Assembly: GCA_937929935.1 (NCBI GenBank)
Contig: CALFUL010000003.1
Coordinates: forward strand, 1-64,000
From: an uncultured Flavobacteriaceae bacterium
Lineage (GTDB): Bacteria > Bacteroidota > Bacteroidia > Flavobacteriales > Flavobacteriaceae
Length of the DNA stretch: 64,000 nucleotides
Reading direction: 5' to 3'
Every line of letters starts with the position of its first letter. The first letter of the stretch is position 1. The translations under genes were made by a program, and so were the position numbers. Below, piece after piece: positions 1 through 10,316 of this stretch. Below the pieces are notes generated by a model. That model was not told where the DNA came from. It was given only the letters and a program-made list of their open reading frames with translations, and did no database searches.

Positions 1-269
1 TTAAGATGATAAATACTAAAGTGATAATGGCTTTCATAACTTGTGATTTGTTATTATTATAACTCTCACAAGTGTACTTTGAAGGGTGGTCAATCGCTCA
101 AAACCCCTTTATTTTCGGTATCTTACAAAATATCAGACAAAGTGTAAAAAACTATCGATAACGGTATGAATACGCATTTTCATCTTACCGAAACTATTGG
201 TATTTCAACCTTGAAATCAATTCAGAAATGACTTCAAATATTCAAAAAACAGAAAAATTAGATAGTAAC

Positions 270-665
270 TCAGGGTTCTAGTTTGGGTATAAGACCCTTT
301 TTAGGCCTATTTTCTATCAAAAGAACTAAAACAGTACCTAAAGTATAGGCAACCAAATCTTGTATACTAAAACTGTTGCCAAAAATCAGATTCGCCCATT
401 TATTATTTTGAAGCCCTAATACTTCAAGAAATGCGGTTTGTTGCAAAAACTCTACAAAATAGGCAATGGCTAAGGTTATAATTCCAATGATCATTGGTTT
501 TGCTTTTAAAAAGCTTTTGAGAAAACAATAGATTAGTATGACTACTAAAAAATCGCCTATGGTATGACGAATGAATCCTGACTTTAGGTAATACGCAATG
601 GCTACTTCTATAAAGAAGAGTAGCAAAAAGAAGATGAAATATATTTTATTAAATGTAAGCTTCAT
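270..665 (-). CDS. DUF2809-like small membrane protein
   Basis: Hydrophobic ORF with DUF2809/VanZ-like pattern; start trimmed from the 770 ORF start to the internal ATG at 665 (MKLTFNKIYF). Confidence 0.6.
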   Translation of the reverse strand: MKLTFNKIYFIFFLLLFFIEVAIAYYLKSGFIRHTIGDFLVVILIYCFLKSFLKAKPMIIGIITLAIAYFVEFLQQTAFLEVLGLQNNKWANLIFGNSFSIQDLVAYTLGTVLVLLIENRPKKGLIPKLEP

Positions 666-777
666 GATGTATGTTTTGTTAGAAAAGAGCGTTGATTTTA
701 ACATTTTCCCCTCTAGTAAGAGGGGATTAAGGGGTGTGTTATTTAAGGTTATTTCCGTCATCCTAGTCACACTTCCC

Positions 778-1452
778 TTAGGAAGGAAGGCTTTGCCTCT
801 CTTTAATTTTCAAAACCGACTGAAGCACTGAAAACAAAATCCATAGAAAAAATCCGAATGCAAAAGTGATCAACCATACTTTGGGTTCTTTCAAGCTAAA
901 TGCAATTTGATAAAATAGGGTAGCAGGTTTGGTAGTAATATCCCACGAGTTGAAACGTAGAAATCGACCTAAATAAATGCCGTAGCCGCTAAGCAAGCAA
1001 ATGGTTAATAAAGTGATGTTAGCGATTTTGTTTCCGTAATACCTATGAATGATTGAAAACATATCCAACATAGATAACAATCCTAAGAGTAATCCGTTGA
1101 ACGCAAAAACAAAAACTAAAAAAAGGTCATACCACACCAAACTTGAACTGTCATTGTGTAAATGCACTAAATCAGTAATGATATAAGGGCTATTAGGTAA
1201 AAATAGGAGCCATAAAAGAAAACCAAAAAAGTAGAGCAACTTCAAATGTTTAAAATTGGCATAGTACCGTAATACTTGTGTGATGGCAAACGGAATTCCT
1301 GCTAAAAAGAGGTTCCAGACTAAAAAAAGATAGAATCTACTTTCTGTTATTTTAATTCTAAAAAATAATAACAGCAATGCAAACCCTATTGAAAGTGCTA
1401 AGTTTAGGTACAATGTATTGTGCGTGACTCGTTTTATAAAATTAAATTTCAT
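778..1452 (-). CDS. DUF1361-like multi-pass membrane protein
   Basis: ORF with several TM segments and LLFLPNSPYIITDLVHL motif typical of DUF1361. Confidence 0.7.
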   Translation of the reverse strand: MKFNFIKRVTHNTLYLNLALSIGFALLLLFFRIKITESRFYLFLVWNLFLAGIPFAITQVLRYYANFKHLKLLYFFGFLLWLLFLPNSPYIITDLVHLHNDSSSLVWYDLFLVFVFAFNGLLLGLLSMLDMFSIIHRYYGNKIANITLLTICLLSGYGIYLGRFLRFNSWDITTKPATLFYQIAFSLKEPKVWLITFAFGFFLWILFSVLQSVLKIKERQSLPS

Positions 1453-1455
1453 GTC

Positions 1456-1746
1456 TTAAAGAATTTCTAAATAGATTGCTGATATAGGTATGTTGATGAT
1501 GATAAGACAAATAGCCTTTAGGTGTTCTTGTAAATCTTTTCGTCTTCTAAGTGTATTTATCAAGAGCGGCAGTAGCATTAAGCCATTGGTAACACTAATA
1601 ACCATGGCTAGAAAATAGCCAATGGCAACGAAGCCTGAATCGCTACTATTTTTAAAAACAAAAAGACAAAGTGTACCAATTATGATGCTGGGTAATGCTA
1701 GTTGAATAGCGATTTGATTAATTAAATGTTTGTATGTGGTTTTCAT
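1456..1746 (-). CDS. small membrane protein of unknown function
   Basis: ORF, three predicted hydrophobic segments, packed next to the DUF1361 gene. Confidence 0.5.
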   Translation of the reverse strand: MKTTYKHLINQIAIQLALPSIIIGTLCLFVFKNSSDSGFVAIGYFLAMVISVTNGLMLLPLLINTLRRRKDLQEHLKAICLIIINIPISAIYLEIL

Positions 1747-1757
1747 ATATGTGGGCT

Positions 1758-2210
1758 TTATTGAATTAAAAAAGTGTTTTTTATTCGCGCCAAGGGTTGA
1801 TTTAAAAGTTTTTGAAAGTCAAGTTGATGAAAAGGCAATGACGTTTTACCTTGGCGATACTTTGACAAGAACATCTTCAAATAGTCAGGAAAGAGTAGTG
1901 CGCCCAAGAAGATTACAGAAAACAAATAGGCACTGCGTTTTCCATTACCCAGTAAATAAAATTGCATGCTGATTTCTTCTGGCACCGTAATGCCTGTTCC
2001 AGTAAGTACATGAAAGACATCATGACTCTCGAGCTTTTCTTGAAGGTCAAAGTTGTTTTTAAGTAAAAAGAACCCCATTTGATAGCCTAAGGTTTCTTTG
2101 GGGTAATGCAGCAAATCTTCGATACCAACAGTCCATGCTTCATTCTTTTTAAATGATTGATACGGGATCAAACTCCATTCGTATAACTTTTCTAAAATAA
2201 TTGCTCTCAT
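1758..2210 (-). CDS. Coq4-like family protein
   Basis: ESHDVFHVLTG resembles the Coq4 HDxxHxxxG metal-binding motif. Confidence 0.6.
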   Translation of the reverse strand: MRAIILEKLYEWSLIPYQSFKKNEAWTVGIEDLLHYPKETLGYQMGFFLLKNNFDLQEKLESHDVFHVLTGTGITVPEEISMQFYLLGNGKRSAYLFSVIFLGALLFPDYLKMFLSKYRQGKTSLPFHQLDFQKLLNQPLARIKNTFLIQ

Positions 2211-2267
2211 AATAATATTTTAAAAGTACTTTGATATTCAAAGTAAAATGATAAAAAAATATAGATA

Positions 2268-2558
2268 CTACTTTCCTATTAGTTTTTCAAGGGCATTAAT
2301 ATGCTTTTTGAACTGTAACTTACCCAATTTGGTTGCTGAATATCGTGTGTTCGGTTTTCTGCCTATAAATTGCTTTTCAACCAAGATGTATTCTTCTTTT
2401 TCTAGCGCTTTAGTGTGACTGGCGAGATTTCCGTCAGTAGCACCTAAGAGCTCCTTTAGCATTTTAAAATCGGCATAATCATTGACCATTAGAACTGACA
2501 TAATGCCCAATCTAATGCGATGATCGAATGCTTTATTTATGTTGTTAATTATGCTCAT
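2268..2558 (-). CDS. winged-helix transcriptional regulator
   Basis: Small ORF with wHTH pattern (RLGIMSVLMVNDYADFKMLKELLGATDGNLASHTKALEKEEYI). Confidence 0.75.
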   Translation of the reverse strand: MSIINNINKAFDHRIRLGIMSVLMVNDYADFKMLKELLGATDGNLASHTKALEKEEYILVEKQFIGRKPNTRYSATKLGKLQFKKHINALEKLIGK

Positions 2559-2600
2559 TTGTCTTCATTCCTGGGAAGGCAGGAATCTATTTGTTTTAAA

Positions 2601-2630
2601 AGTTCAAGTTCAAGTTCAAGTTCAAGTTCA
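2601..2630. repeat. hexanucleotide microsatellite (AGTTCA)5
   Basis: Read directly: agttcaagttcaagttcaagttcaagttca. Confidence 0.95.
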
Positions 2631-2666
2631 AAAAAGTGTGGATTCGTTGATTTTAAAAAATTAGCT

Positions 2667-3305
2667 TTACTTATTACGATCATACTTAAAATGCATCAAA
2701 GCGCCGTATACGATATGGCAAACACCGAAGCCTAAGGCCCAAAAATACAATCCGTATCCTATAAACTGGGTTGAAATTAATCCTAATATAATAAAAGCGA
2801 TACCCATGTATCGAATATCTCTCATGGTGTATTTACTAGCGTTGATACAAGCTAAGCCATAAAATATCAAAGTAGCAGGTGCAACCAAGCCAACAACACC
2901 ATACTGAAGCAGTACTAAACAGAATAAGCCACCAGTGAGTAAGGGTAGTGCAAAGTTTAAAACAAGACGTTTACTTGAAACATCCCACATTTTTTCGCCA
3001 CTTTTCTTTGCCTTTTTTATCGTTAAAATGATGCCCGTGATTACAGCCAGTGCAACAACTGAAACGGCTATGAGTATCAAATCATTAAATAAATCATTAC
3101 CCCAAATATTTGAAGTGCGGCCTGAAAAACCACTATAGTTATCGCTAGAAAAAGTTTTCAATCGCATGTAGGCTAGTGCGGCACCTATCAAAGCATAACA
3201 GCCAGCAAGAATACCAGAAATGCCACTTAATGAGATAAATCGTGATGAGCGGCTCATCATATTTTTGATTTCAGAGATGTCGTCTAAATATTTATTTGAA
3301 TCCAT
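2667..3305 (-). CDS. multi-pass membrane protein of unknown function
   Basis: ORF with multiple hydrophobic segments, upstream of the wHTH gene on the same strand. Confidence 0.6.
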   Translation of the reverse strand: MDSNKYLDDISEIKNMMSRSSRFISLSGISGILAGCYALIGAALAYMRLKTFSSDNYSGFSGRTSNIWGNDLFNDLILIAVSVVALAVITGIILTIKKAKKSGEKMWDVSSKRLVLNFALPLLTGGLFCLVLLQYGVVGLVAPATLIFYGLACINASKYTMRDIRYMGIAFIILGLISTQFIGYGLYFWALGFGVCHIVYGALMHFKYDRNK

Positions 3306-3382
3306 ATTAAAAGTACTTTGAAATACAAAGTTAAATTAAATATTTGAATTGATTACAAAAATGTGGCAAAAAAGTTAAGAAT

Positions 3383-4498
3383 TTACTTTTCAACCGAAAT
3401 TTTCCACGAGACAACGGGAGATTGTTTAGGAGCAGTGAATGCTCCAATCGCTTTTAGTTTTAAATCGATGTTTTCTTTTTCATCTAAAGTCTTGATGCGT
3501 AGGGTGTAGGTGCCCAAAGCAGGAATCTCAAAAACAGGCGAACTGCTGTAAAAACCATATTCCATAGCATTTTTAAATAGTAACGGGCTACTAGAAACAT
3601 TTTTTAAATGCACCTCTAAGACTTGGGTGTTCTTAAAATACTTCGCTGAAGTCACTACAATGCTAGAATGAATTAATGGATTAAGATATTCCTCTTTTCC
3701 CACTAACAGTGCATTGTAAACGGCAACAGTTCGACCTTCAAATAAGGCTTCTTGCATACTTTCTAAGGTCTTTTCTTTTGCAAAAACTAAAGTTATGGGG
3801 CGGTCATTTCCTTTTTCGGTATAATCCCAATCAATAAGACCGTGAATATCACTAGTGCCCATGATGGTTAAATTCTGTTCTAAAGCAAGTGCTAAGGATT
3901 CCTCATTGTAATCTATAGAATTGATTACTTCGATACCGTGTAACTCCCCCTTTTTGATGCGCTCTTTTTGAAAATCACTTAAAATAGGATTTCCTTGCGG
4001 GTTTTGAGCATGCCAAGCTGGGTGATTCCAAAACACAAAAGCGTTTTGTTTTTTAGCTTCCGAAAAGGCCTTTTCGCCCTTGTCTTGTAATAACGGATTC
4101 GCATCTTTTATAAAAACAGCATTGCTATGCCCCATAGGTGCGGAGCGTGTTATTTCAGAACCGTGAACAATAATGAGGTCATGTTCTTTTGCTTCAGCAA
4201 GTGCTATATCATAAGATCGGTTTCTATTAGGGTGCGGAATGTCATTTTTATGTGGTTGGTATTCTAAATGTTCAGTTAACGAGATAGCATCTAAATTTTC
4301 GCGCAGTGCCTCTTGAACTCGAATAGTGGGCCACACATCTCCATCTGAAAAAACGGTATGAATGTGTAGGTCTGTTTTTAAGGTCACATAACCTTCAATA
4401 TCAGGGTAGGTTAGGGCATGTTGGCTTTTGTGTGAATGTTGCGCAGTAACTTGCGATATGCCACAGCATAGAACGAAGAGGAAAAATATATTTTTCAT
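3383..4498 (-). CDS. secreted PHP-domain metal-dependent phosphoesterase-like protein
   Basis: Signal peptide; KTDLHIHTVFSDGDVWP, LTEHLEY, FWNHPAWH motifs of PHP proteins. Confidence 0.8.
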   Translation of the reverse strand: MKNIFFLFVLCCGISQVTAQHSHKSQHALTYPDIEGYVTLKTDLHIHTVFSDGDVWPTIRVQEALRENLDAISLTEHLEYQPHKNDIPHPNRNRSYDIALAEAKEHDLIIVHGSEITRSAPMGHSNAVFIKDANPLLQDKGEKAFSEAKKQNAFVFWNHPAWHAQNPQGNPILSDFQKERIKKGELHGIEVINSIDYNEESLALALEQNLTIMGTSDIHGLIDWDYTEKGNDRPITLVFAKEKTLESMQEALFEGRTVAVYNALLVGKEEYLNPLIHSSIVVTSAKYFKNTQVLEVHLKNVSSSPLLFKNAMEYGFYSSSPVFEIPALGTYTLRIKTLDEKENIDLKLKAIGAFTAPKQSPVVSWKISVEK

Positions 4499-4596
4499 TT
4501 GAGGTTGGTTTTAATCCCTTGAAATTAAGAAAATGGATTTGATTTAAGTTAATAAATAGTATTTTGTAATTGTTAACTAGAAATCAATAATTCGCT

Positions 4597-4968
4597 ATGA
4601 ACCCAGCAGAAGAATACATATTAAATCAACATGAACCTTTTCGCTCTGTTCTGTTGCACCTTAAAGCTGTTATAGAGGTGGTCATGCCTGGGGTTGACAT
4701 GAAATATAAATGGAGAATTCCGTGCTTCTATGACGGTAAAAGACCTATTTGCTACTTGAATGTATCTCAAAAAAAAGGCTATGTAGATATTGCTTTCTGG
4801 AATTCAGAACATTTAACCGTTCACTTAGAACATTTGATAACCGAAAAAAGAAAAGTAGTTAAATCTTTGAGGTATACGTCACTCGAAGAAATTGATACTA
4901 CTGTTTTAACTGAAGTACTTCAGAATGCTTATGCGCTCAAAGAGAAAGGTTTTTATAAAAGAAAATAG
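4597..4968 (+). CDS. DUF1801-like protein
   Basis: ORF with KWRIPCFYDGKRPICYLN pattern of DUF1801/YdhG-like proteins. Confidence 0.65.
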   Translation: MNPAEEYILNQHEPFRSVLLHLKAVIEVVMPGVDMKYKWRIPCFYDGKRPICYLNVSQKKGYVDIAFWNSEHLTVHLEHLITEKRKVVKSLRYTSLEEIDTTVLTEVLQNAYALKEKGFYKRK

Positions 4969-4977
4969 TTATTGCAT

Positions 4978-5799
4978 CTAGCTTAAAGAATTGATAGTTT
5001 TTCGAAGAGCGACCAAATTTGTCAATAAACGTTCTAAATGATCTATATGTAACATATTTGCTCCATCACTTTTTGCAGTACTTGGGTCAAAATGAGTTTC
5101 AATAAATAGACCGTCAACACCAGTGGCAATTCCTGCCCTGGCAATGGTTTCAATCATGTCAGGTCTTCCGCCGGTAACCCCTGAAGTTTGATTGGGCTGT
5201 TGTAGCGAATGGGTAACATCTAAGACCACCGGAGCGTATTGCTTCATAGTAGGAATTCCTCTAAAATCAACCACCATATCTTGATACCCAAACATAGTAC
5301 CGCGATCGGTAACCATGACTTGTTCATTTTGAGTATCGGTCACTTTTATAACGGCATGCTGCATGCTTTCCGGACTCATAAATTGTCCTTTTTTGAGGTT
5401 AACCACTTTTCCTGTTTTTGCTGCGGCCACTACTAAATCAGTCTGTCTCACTAAAAAGGCAGGTATCTGAAGTACATCAACATATTCTGCAGCTTTTGCT
5501 GCATCTTCAACTTCGTGAATATCAGTAACCGTAGGTACATTAAAAGTTTCAGAAACTTTTCTAAGAATCTTCAAGGCTTTTTCATCGCCAATACCCGTAA
5601 AAGAATCAATTCTGCTGCGGTTTGCCTTTTTGAAACTACCTTTAAAAACATAGGGTATTTCAAGTTTGTCAGTTAGGGTTATTATTTTTTCAGCAATACG
5701 TAAAGCCATTTCTTCGCCTTCTATGGCACAAGGGCCAGCAAGTAGAAAGAAGTTATCACTTTGGGTATGTTGAAGTTGTGGTATTAAACTCAGATTCAT
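4978..5799 (-). CDS. kdsA: 3-deoxy-8-phosphooctulonate synthase
   Basis: FFLLAGPCAIEGEEMA, FKGSFKKANRSRIDSFTGIG, LDVTHSLQQPN motifs. Confidence 0.95.
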   Translation of the reverse strand: MNLSLIPQLQHTQSDNFFLLAGPCAIEGEEMALRIAEKIITLTDKLEIPYVFKGSFKKANRSRIDSFTGIGDEKALKILRKVSETFNVPTVTDIHEVEDAAKAAEYVDVLQIPAFLVRQTDLVVAAAKTGKVVNLKKGQFMSPESMQHAVIKVTDTQNEQVMVTDRGTMFGYQDMVVDFRGIPTMKQYAPVVLDVTHSLQQPNQTSGVTGGRPDMIETIARAGIATGVDGLFIETHFDPSTAKSDGANMLHIDHLERLLTNLVALRKTINSLS

Positions 5800-5873
5800 T
5801 TCTTAAAGTTTACACAAAGATACTATATATCTCTAGTATCCTTTTTAGATTTAAGCAATCAAAACAGAATCAC

Positions 5874-6470
5874 ATGGCTAGAAAATTATTCTTAATTTCT
5901 ATATTTTCAATGCTTTTCGTCGCTTCAATTCAGGCGCAATCTGTAATTGAAAAGAATGAAGGTAGCCCCTTCGCATTATTAAATTTAGAACGCCATCAAT
6001 TTAAATTGAACCTTTTGAGCCCTGGTTTTAGTTATGAATTGGGTATTTTCAAAAACGTAACGGCTTCAACAAGTTTTGGTTTGGCTGTTGCCAGCTATCA
6101 AGAAGGCTATACCTTCGGCTTTGCATGGCATACTAGAATACGCTACTATCATAATTTAAACCGCAGAAATCGTTTAGACAAAAATGTTACTGGTAATTCT
6201 GGCAATTATTTTGCCCCTGCGAGAAGTATTTTTTGGGGTCCGTTACAACTCAAGAAAACTATTGAAGGACCTAAAGACTTCGCCATTGCGGTTGATGGTA
6301 TTGTTTATGGAATTCAGCGTACCTATGCAAAGGGCTTCAATTTTAATGCAGAAATAGGAGCTGGGTATTACAGAGGCGATGGGGTACCCAATGGTTATGG
6401 CCCTTTGGTTAATTTTACCTTCGGATGGGTGGCTACCAAAAGAAAATCAAGAAAACCCGTATTTAACTAA
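5874..6470 (+). CDS. secreted/outer membrane hypothetical protein
   Basis: Signal peptide MARKLFLISIFSMLFVASIQAQ; beta-rich; ATG at 5874 preferred over the longer ORF. Confidence 0.6.
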   Translation: MARKLFLISIFSMLFVASIQAQSVIEKNEGSPFALLNLERHQFKLNLLSPGFSYELGIFKNVTASTSFGLAVASYQEGYTFGFAWHTRIRYYHNLNRRNRLDKNVTGNSGNYFAPARSIFWGPLQLKKTIEGPKDFAIAVDGIVYGIQRTYAKGFNFNAEIGAGYYRGDGVPNGYGPLVNFTFGWVATKRKSRKPVFN

Positions 6471-6546
6471 TACATTTTTGTCAACTACTTGAAAATCAGT
6501 AACATAATTTTAATACTACTTTGTGCTTTACTGAAAGAATTCGGCG

Positions 6547-6554
6547 TATCTTTG
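6547..6554 (+). promoter_or_regulatory. Bacteroidota -7 box TATCTTTG upstream of typA
   Basis: Matches TAnnTTTG, 20 nt before ATG; TTG at 6521-6523 as possible -33. Confidence 0.5.
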
Positions 6555-6573
6555 CAGGCTGAAAATAACAAGT

Positions 6574-8373
6574 ATGTCTACGACAAAAAATATTGCCATT
6601 ATTGCTCACGTTGACCACGGTAAAACAACCTTGGTTGATAAAATTATGTATCACTGTCAATTGTTTCGTGAGAATCAAAATACAGGAGATTTAATTTTAG
6701 ATAACAATGATCTTGAAAGAGAAAGAGGTATTACCATTACCTCGAAGAATGTTTCTGTTGTTTACAAAGGCACTAAGATTAATATTATTGATACCCCTGG
6801 TCACGCCGATTTTGGCGGAGAAGTAGAGCGTGTATTGAACATGGCTGATGGCGTATTGTTATTGGTTGATGCTTTTGAAGGTCCAATGCCACAAACGCGT
6901 TTTGTACTCCAAAAAGCGATCGATTTAGGGCTGAAACCTTGTGTGGTTATTAATAAAGTAGATAAGGAAAATTGTACACCTGAAGAGGTACATGAAAAGG
7001 TTTTTGATTTGATGTTCGAATTAGAAGCAGAAGAATGGCAGTTAGATTTTCCGACGGTATACGGTTCTGCAAAGCACAATTGGATGAGTGATGACTGGAA
7101 GAATGAAACCGATAATATCGAACCTTTGTTAGATATGGTTCTAGAGCATGTACCCACTTTCGAAGCTACTGAAGGAAATACGCAAATGTTGATTACCTCT
7201 TTAGATTTCTCTTCGTTTACCGGAAGAATTGCCATCGGAAGATTAACAAGAGGTTCATTGAAAGAAGGCCAACAGATTGCGTTAGTGAAAAGAGATGGTA
7301 GCATTGTAAAATCAAAAATTAAAGAACTTTTTGTATTTGAAGGTTTAGGCCGTAAAAAAGTACAGGAAGTTGTAACAGGAGATATATGTGCTTTGGTTGG
7401 TGTTGAAGGATTTGAAATTGGCGATACGGTTGCTGATTTAGAAAACCCTGAAGGGTTAAAAACTATCGCAATTGATGAGCCTACAATGAGTATGTTGTTT
7501 ACCATTAATGATAGTCCGTTTTTTGGTCAAGATGGTAAATTTGTAACCTCAAGACATATTAAAGAACGTTTAGAGCGTGAATTAGAAAAGAATTTAGCGC
7601 TGCGCGTTAATGAAACTGATAGTGCTGATAAATTTATGGTCTTTGGTCGTGGAGTATTGCATTTATCTGTTTTAATTGAAACCATGCGCCGTGAAGGGTA
7701 TGAATTGCAAATAGGGCAACCTCAAGTAATCATCAAAGAAATTGATGGTGTAAAATGTGAGCCTGTTGAAGCATTGACTATTGATCTACCAGAAACAGTT
7801 TCAGGTAGAGCAGTTGAAATGGTGTCTATTCGAAAAGGAGAGATGACCAGTATGGAAGCCAAAGGCAATCGAATGGTTTGTGAATTTTTGATTCCTTCAA
7901 GAGGAATTATTGGTTTGCGTAATCAATTGTTGACTGCTACCGCTGGTGAGGCAATTATGGCACACCGCTTTTTAGAATACCAACCTATGAAAGGCGATAT
8001 TCCGCAAAGACAAAATGGTTCTTTGGTTTCTATGGAAAGAGGAAAAGCGATTCCTTATTCAATCGATAAGCTTCAGGATCGTGGTAAGTTTTTTGTTGAT
8101 CCAGGAGAAGATATTTATGAAGGTCAAGTGATTGGCGAAAATTCTCGTGGCGATGATATGACTATCAACATCACTAAAACCAAAAAACTATCTAATGTTC
8201 GTTCTTCTGGTGCAGATGATAAGGCTAAAATTGTTCCGGCAATTAAGTTTTCTTTAGAAGAAGCATTAGAATATATTCAGAAAGATGAGTATGTTGAAGT
8301 AACACCTGCACACTTAAGGTTGCGAAAAATATATTTGACTGAAAATGAACGTAAGCGTAATAAGATAGCTTAG
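6574..8373 (+). CDS. typA: translational GTPase TypA/BipA
   Basis: AHVDHGKTTLVDKI, DTPGHADFGGEVERVL, NKVD and C-terminal BipA domain. Confidence 0.97.
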   Translation: MSTTKNIAIIAHVDHGKTTLVDKIMYHCQLFRENQNTGDLILDNNDLERERGITITSKNVSVVYKGTKINIIDTPGHADFGGEVERVLNMADGVLLLVDAFEGPMPQTRFVLQKAIDLGLKPCVVINKVDKENCTPEEVHEKVFDLMFELEAEEWQLDFPTVYGSAKHNWMSDDWKNETDNIEPLLDMVLEHVPTFEATEGNTQMLITSLDFSSFTGRIAIGRLTRGSLKEGQQIALVKRDGSIVKSKIKELFVFEGLGRKKVQEVVTGDICALVGVEGFEIGDTVADLENPEGLKTIAIDEPTMSMLFTINDSPFFGQDGKFVTSRHIKERLERELEKNLALRVNETDSADKFMVFGRGVLHLSVLIETMRREGYELQIGQPQVIIKEIDGVKCEPVEALTIDLPETVSGRAVEMVSIRKGEMTSMEAKGNRMVCEFLIPSRGIIGLRNQLLTATAGEAIMAHRFLEYQPMKGDIPQRQNGSLVSMERGKAIPYSIDKLQDRGKFFVDPGEDIYEGQVIGENSRGDDMTINITKTKKLSNVRSSGADDKAKIVPAIKFSLEEALEYIQKDEYVEVTPAHLRLRKIYLTENERKRNKIA

Positions 8374-8394
8374 AAATTAATAAAGCCTAAAAGT

Positions 8395-8429
8395 AATCCT
8401 CAAATTGAATTCAATTTGAGGATTTTTTG
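8395..8429 (+). terminator. rho-independent terminator after typA
   Basis: Perfect palindrome AATCCTCAAATTGAATTCAATTTGAGGATT followed by a T run. Confidence 0.85.
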
Positions 8430-8449
8430 TTCATACCCTTTTTGCTCTT

Positions 8450-8606
8450 GTCATTTCGAGGTACGACGAATCTAACGGCTAGTAGTATAAACTAGTTATT
8501 TTTCTTCATGGATAAAAATCGAGGTAAGTATAAAGTATTTCGCATTAAAGCACCCGTATAGAGTGATTCAATTTTACTTGAGATTCCTCACTTTGTTCGG
8601 AAAGAC
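8450..8606. repeat. MITE-like intergenic element with imperfect terminal inverted repeats
   Basis: gtcatttcgaggtacgacgaatct at the left end versus agattcctcactttgttcggaaagac at the right end; a near copy of the right end occurs inverted at 31504-31529. Confidence 0.5.
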
Positions 8607-8637
8607 AAAAAGAAAAAGAATGACCAAGAGGAATCAA

Positions 8638-9372
8638 CTATCTTATTGATGCCGCTGCCGCGCCAATAATTCCGGCATGATTTCTAAGTATAGCTGGTTC
8701 AATAGGCGTCTTTATTTTGATGAACTCTTTAAATTCATCAAAATCTTTTGAAGCGCCACCTCCAATAATTATAAAATCAGGGCAGACAATAAGTTCAACA
8801 AGTTTTAAAAATTTATTAAAACGTTTTGCCCATTTTTTATAAGTGAGTCCTTCGCGTTCTTTTGCAGAATCAGCGGCCCAGAGTTCAATTTTCTTGTATT
8901 TTTTATAAGGTATTTGTCCTAATTCAAAATTAGGAATGAGTTTGCCATTCAAAAAAGCCCCACTTCCTAAACCGGTACCAATAGTAATCATCAATACGAG
9001 TCCGTCTTTACCCTTACCAACACCGTAATTCATGCTAGCGAAGCCAGCAGCATCAGCATCATTGACAACGGTAACATCTTGCCCAATAGCTTCACTAAAA
9101 AGTTCTTCTACATTGGTATTTAACCATTTTTTATGAAGGTTGCCTGGTGATTTACACACTCCGTTTTTAATAACTGTGGGGAAACCAACACCAATAGGAC
9201 CTTTATGCTCAAAATGTGCAACGATTTGCGCCACTACTTGGGCCATATCTTTTGGTTTTCTTCCTTCAGGTGTGGGAATTCGGTGGCGCTTGGTCAACAT
9301 TTCGCCTGTTTCAGAATCAACGAGAGCGCCTTTAATGCCTGACCCACCAATATCAATACCAAGAAGTTTCAT
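8638..9372 (-). CDS. ppgK: polyphosphate glucokinase (ROK family, PpgK-like)
   Basis: LGIDIGGSGIKGALVD, GVGFPTVI, VVNDADAAG, TIGTGLGSG motifs. Confidence 0.85.
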   Translation of the reverse strand: MKLLGIDIGGSGIKGALVDSETGEMLTKRHRIPTPEGRKPKDMAQVVAQIVAHFEHKGPIGVGFPTVIKNGVCKSPGNLHKKWLNTNVEELFSEAIGQDVTVVNDADAAGFASMNYGVGKGKDGLVLMITIGTGLGSGAFLNGKLIPNFELGQIPYKKYKKIELWAADSAKEREGLTYKKWAKRFNKFLKLVELIVCPDFIIIGGGASKDFDEFKEFIKIKTPIEPAILRNHAGIIGAAAASIR

Positions 9373-9394
9373 GTACTTAATTTTATTTTTTAAC

Positions 9395-10078
9395 TTAAAC
9401 CGCTCTTTGAACTACTTCGAAGACTTTATTGCCATCACATTTTAACGTTTTTGATGGGTACTTTAGTATGAGCGCGTAATCATGGGTTGCCATTAAAATA
9501 GTTCGCCCTGATTTATTAATGTCTTGAAGTACTTTCATGACTTCAACACTTGTTTGAGGATCCAGATTTCCTGTAGGTTCGTCAGCTAAAATTAATTCAG
9601 GATCATTTAACAAGGCACGCGCAATGGCAATACGCTGTTGCTCGCCACCTGATAATTCATGCGGAAATTTAAAACCTTTAGTTTTCATTCCTACCTTTTC
9701 TAAAACCTCATTAATTTGAGTTTTCATTTTATCATAATCGCGCCAACCTGTAGCTTTGAGCACAAATTGAAGGTTCTTTTCAATGGTGCGATCAGGTAAT
9801 AATTGAAAATCTTGAAATATAATGCCCAGTTTACGTCTGAGATAAGGAATGTCTTTTTCGCGCAGTTTTTTCAGGTCAAAACCAACAATAGTACCAACCC
9901 CTTTTTTAAGGGGTAAATCGCCATATAGCGTTTTCATGAAGCTACTTTTGCCGCTGCCAGTTTTACCTATTAAATAAACAAATTCGCCTTCATTGACTTC
10001 TAGGGTAACATCATTTAAAATGAGGCTTTCTCTTTGAAAAATGGAAGCATCAGTAAGTTCTAGAATTTTTTCAGCCAT
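9395..10078 (-). CDS. ftsE: FtsE-like ABC transporter ATP-binding protein
   Basis: Walker [43 protein letters not shown]; start trimmed to ATG at 10078. Confidence 0.85.
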   Translation of the reverse strand: MAEKILELTDASIFQRESLILNDVTLEVNEGEFVYLIGKTGSGKSSFMKTLYGDLPLKKGVGTIVGFDLKKLREKDIPYLRRKLGIIFQDFQLLPDRTIEKNLQFVLKATGWRDYDKMKTQINEVLEKVGMKTKGFKFPHELSGGEQQRIAIARALLNDPELILADEPTGNLDPQTSVEVMKVLQDINKSGRTILMATHDYALILKYPSKTLKCDGNKVFEVVQRAV

Positions 10079-10316
10079 AGCGTACTTGTTGTTATAAAAG
10101 TAATAAGTAAATAAGCTCGGGGCAAGCATACGATACATTAAAAGAAAAATCAATTTTAAATTCAATGAAGGTGTCAGCGTATTTGAATCTAGATGATCGT
10201 ATAAATGGTTTGTCAAGAATTCTTGAATTGAGTTCTTTTTTACTTTGTAAAACAAATACCTTTATACTTAGGTATAATATTTGACGTTATAGCTTCTAGT
10301 AAATAGTCTGAACACT

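Noticed and set aside
2601-2630. Microsatellite as a CRISPR or coding Ser-repeat
   Set aside because: Repeat unit is 6 bp with no spacers; the ORF 2520-2735 reading it as SSSSSSSS has no other support.
6801-7505. 234-aa antisense ORF inside typA
   Set aside because: Entirely opposite a strongly conserved typA; no recognisable domain; expected codon-bias shadow.
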